Of a stretch of 21,344 nt of DNA, positions 20,250-21,344 are shown one piece after another (position 1 is the stretch's first letter; each line of letters begins with the position of its first letter). The position numbers were made by a program, and so were the translations under genes. The DNA is from Plantago elongata (taxonomy: Eukaryota; Streptophyta; Magnoliopsida; Lamiales; Plantaginaceae): assembly GCA_036897095.1 (NCBI GenBank), contig JAYMSP010003054.1:1-21344 (forward strand), in the 5' to 3' direction. The notes beneath the pieces were generated by a model, which was given only the letters and a program-made list of their open reading frames with translations, ran no database searches and was not told the DNA's origin.

Positions 20250-20528
20250 ATTATAGGCTGACCTCTGATCGCCTCTTGCTTTGTATTTGTTTTTGGAAGT
20301 TGATAATATATTTTAGTTTCAAAAAATATAATATGATTGTAATAGCACAATTGTAATTGTAATATTTAGAGAATATAGAAAGGGAAAATTCAGGTCATGA
20401 GCTAGGTAATCAATTAATTACTTGATAACTAAAAGATAGATATAAAAGCAAGAAGATCTAAGTATTCTAGTAGAAGAAGCACTCTACTCACACTTGAAAA
20501 TTACTTTTGGACTAGTTCATTAATTCAA
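20250..20528. other. AT-rich stretch between retroelement fragments
   Basis: No coding similarity is recognised. The first part may include the 3' untranslated end of the older LINE; the remainder is unassigned. Confidence 0.4.
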
Positions 20529-20883
20529 TGTTTTCACACCACTTTATATACACTTTATATATGAGTCCATTTCATACTCTATATGGCTATGATCCTACTC
20601 ATTTAAGTATGAGTCATCGGGGTTTGATTACTATAGATGAAGTAAGTGCTTTATTCGCTGAAAGGCAGATGATACATGAGTCTATCAAGCATCACTTGTG
20701 GGTTGTAGCTAACAGGATAAAGCATCTTTCAGATAAGCATAGGTCTGGGAGAGAGTTATAAGTTAGGTATGGGAGAGAGTTATAAGTTGGTGATTGGATA
20801 TACATAAAGAACATTCCAGGTTGAGGACTGCGGAGAAGATTGGAGTGATGGCTTATAAGCTCAAAATGCCTAATGATAGCAGG
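20529..20883 (+). pseudogene. Ty3/gypsy integrase C-terminal remnant
   Basis: The plus-strand frame contains MSPFHTLYGYDPTH (from 20561), the TPFEALYG motif at the end of Ty3/gypsy integrase cores. It is followed by ERQMIHESIKHHLWVVANRIKHLSDKHR (the usual helical AQxRMKxxADxKR region), GREL, VGDWIYIK, and after a gap, KIGVMAYKLKMPNDSR (the usual KIGxVAYKLxLP block before the chromodomain). A short tandem duplication with stops splits GREL from VGDW, and some 40 bases of the domain are missing before KIG. This is the only piece of that element in the window; the break near 20883 coincides with the start of an unrelated repeat. Confidence 0.85.
20741..20788 (+). repeat. 24-bp tandem duplication inside the gypsy remnant
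   Basis: Copies at 20741-20764 and 20765-20788 (AGGT.TGGGAGAGAGTTATAAGTT) differ by one base. Each carries the same in-frame TAA, so the nonsense mutation arose before the duplication. Confidence 0.9.
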
Positions 20884-21060
20884 TAGGCTTGTCAATGGGT
20901 TGAAACCACAATAATCCATACTAAATCCAACCCAATCTACACAATGAAAAGGCTGACTGGTCCGGTTACAGTTTTAGGGACCGAAACCGGTCAGGAACCG
21001 GACCGACTGTAACCGAACCCGACTCGTACCGGATTACCGGGCCGGTTCCGGTTCCGATTC
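20884..21060. repeat. AACCGG/CCGGTT-rich patch, possible hAT-type element end
   Basis: Starting with TAGGCTTGTCAATGGGTTG and containing many GGTCCGGTT, AACCGG and GACCGAAACCGG motifs in both orientations (densest 20957-21055). Similar openings and subterminal AACCGG motifs are common in plant hAT-type non-autonomous elements, but no opposite end or 8-bp target duplication is visible, so the assignment is tentative. Confidence 0.5.
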
Positions 21061-21344
21061 TTGCATAATTTTTTTATTTTTTTATTTTTTCTAGACATAT
21101 TTTATAGATACAAAATTAATTTATATTTTATTATTTTTTCATGAAAAAGAAATATTTGAGGTGGGAATTCATATATATTGGTTACGTAATTATTTAGAGT
21201 CTTGTAAATTAAGAACATAAATAAACAAAATAGATGGTTCAATGTCCAAACTCCCATGAATATTTCATGTGTGTCTAATATTCCTATCTCCATTAACATG
21301 GTATTGCAACTCATAACAGAGAAACAAGAAACAGTCACTAAGTT
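21061..21344. other. AT-rich right end of window
   Basis: No gene recognised; may be the interior of the element that begins near 20884. Confidence 0.4.

Noticed and set aside
1..21344. A new multi-gene system, CRISPR array or RNA gene
   Set aside because: Repeats found are retroelement ends, tandem duplications or microsatellites, not spacer-repeat arrays. No tRNA or rRNA signature was seen, and apart from the MYB gene no intact gene could be recognised.

Overview
This is nuclear DNA of a flowering plant, almost certainly a eudicot. The evidence is one intron-containing R2R3-MYB gene of the anthocyanin-activator type (subgroup 6), set in AT-rich DNA packed with plant retroelements: Copia, TRIM, L1-type LINEs with DUF4283 and zf-RVT domains, Ty3/gypsy, and a fold-back MITE. 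I cannot name the species. No tRNA, rRNA or CRISPR array was seen.

Layout. 1-1513: a decayed Copia-type fragment with a gag remnant and a tRNA-iMet primer site, bounded by two related LTRs in INVERTED orientation. 2426-3059: a complete 624-bp TRIM with LTRs, primer site, polypurine tract and the 5-bp target duplication AGACT. 3310-3585: a Copia RNase H fragment on the other strand, running into a ~275-bp tandem repeat array (about 3590-4215). 4216-7000: AT-rich DNA with small tandem duplications. 7416-11194: the MYB gene, three exons encoding 244 residues, with a 2970-bp second intron that carries a 174-bp tandem repeat. 11378-11808: a fold-back MITE just downstream of the MYB gene. 11809-13734: gene-free DNA with a CCATGG-rich repeat cluster. 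13735-19796: a full-length but inactivated ~6.0-kb L1-type LINE on the minus strand, flanked by a 13-bp target duplication. 19797-20249: a piece of an older LINE on the plus strand. 20529-20883: a Ty3/gypsy integrase remnant. About 20884-21060: an AACCGG-rich patch.

How it fits together: the only apparently intact protein-coding gene is the MYB. It keeps the R2 and R3 tryptophans, the bHLH-interaction signature, the ANDV motif and an RPRPRTF box, so it should act with a bHLH and a WD40 partner to switch on late flavonoid/anthocyanin genes. Everything else is layered transposon debris. The parts that could affect the MYB are the long repeat-bearing intron 2 and the inverted-repeat MITE less than 200 bp past the stop codon. 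I found no convincing new multi-gene system. The most unusual structures are the inverted-LTR Copia fragment, the fold-back element next to the MYB gene, and the nested LINE with intact target duplications.
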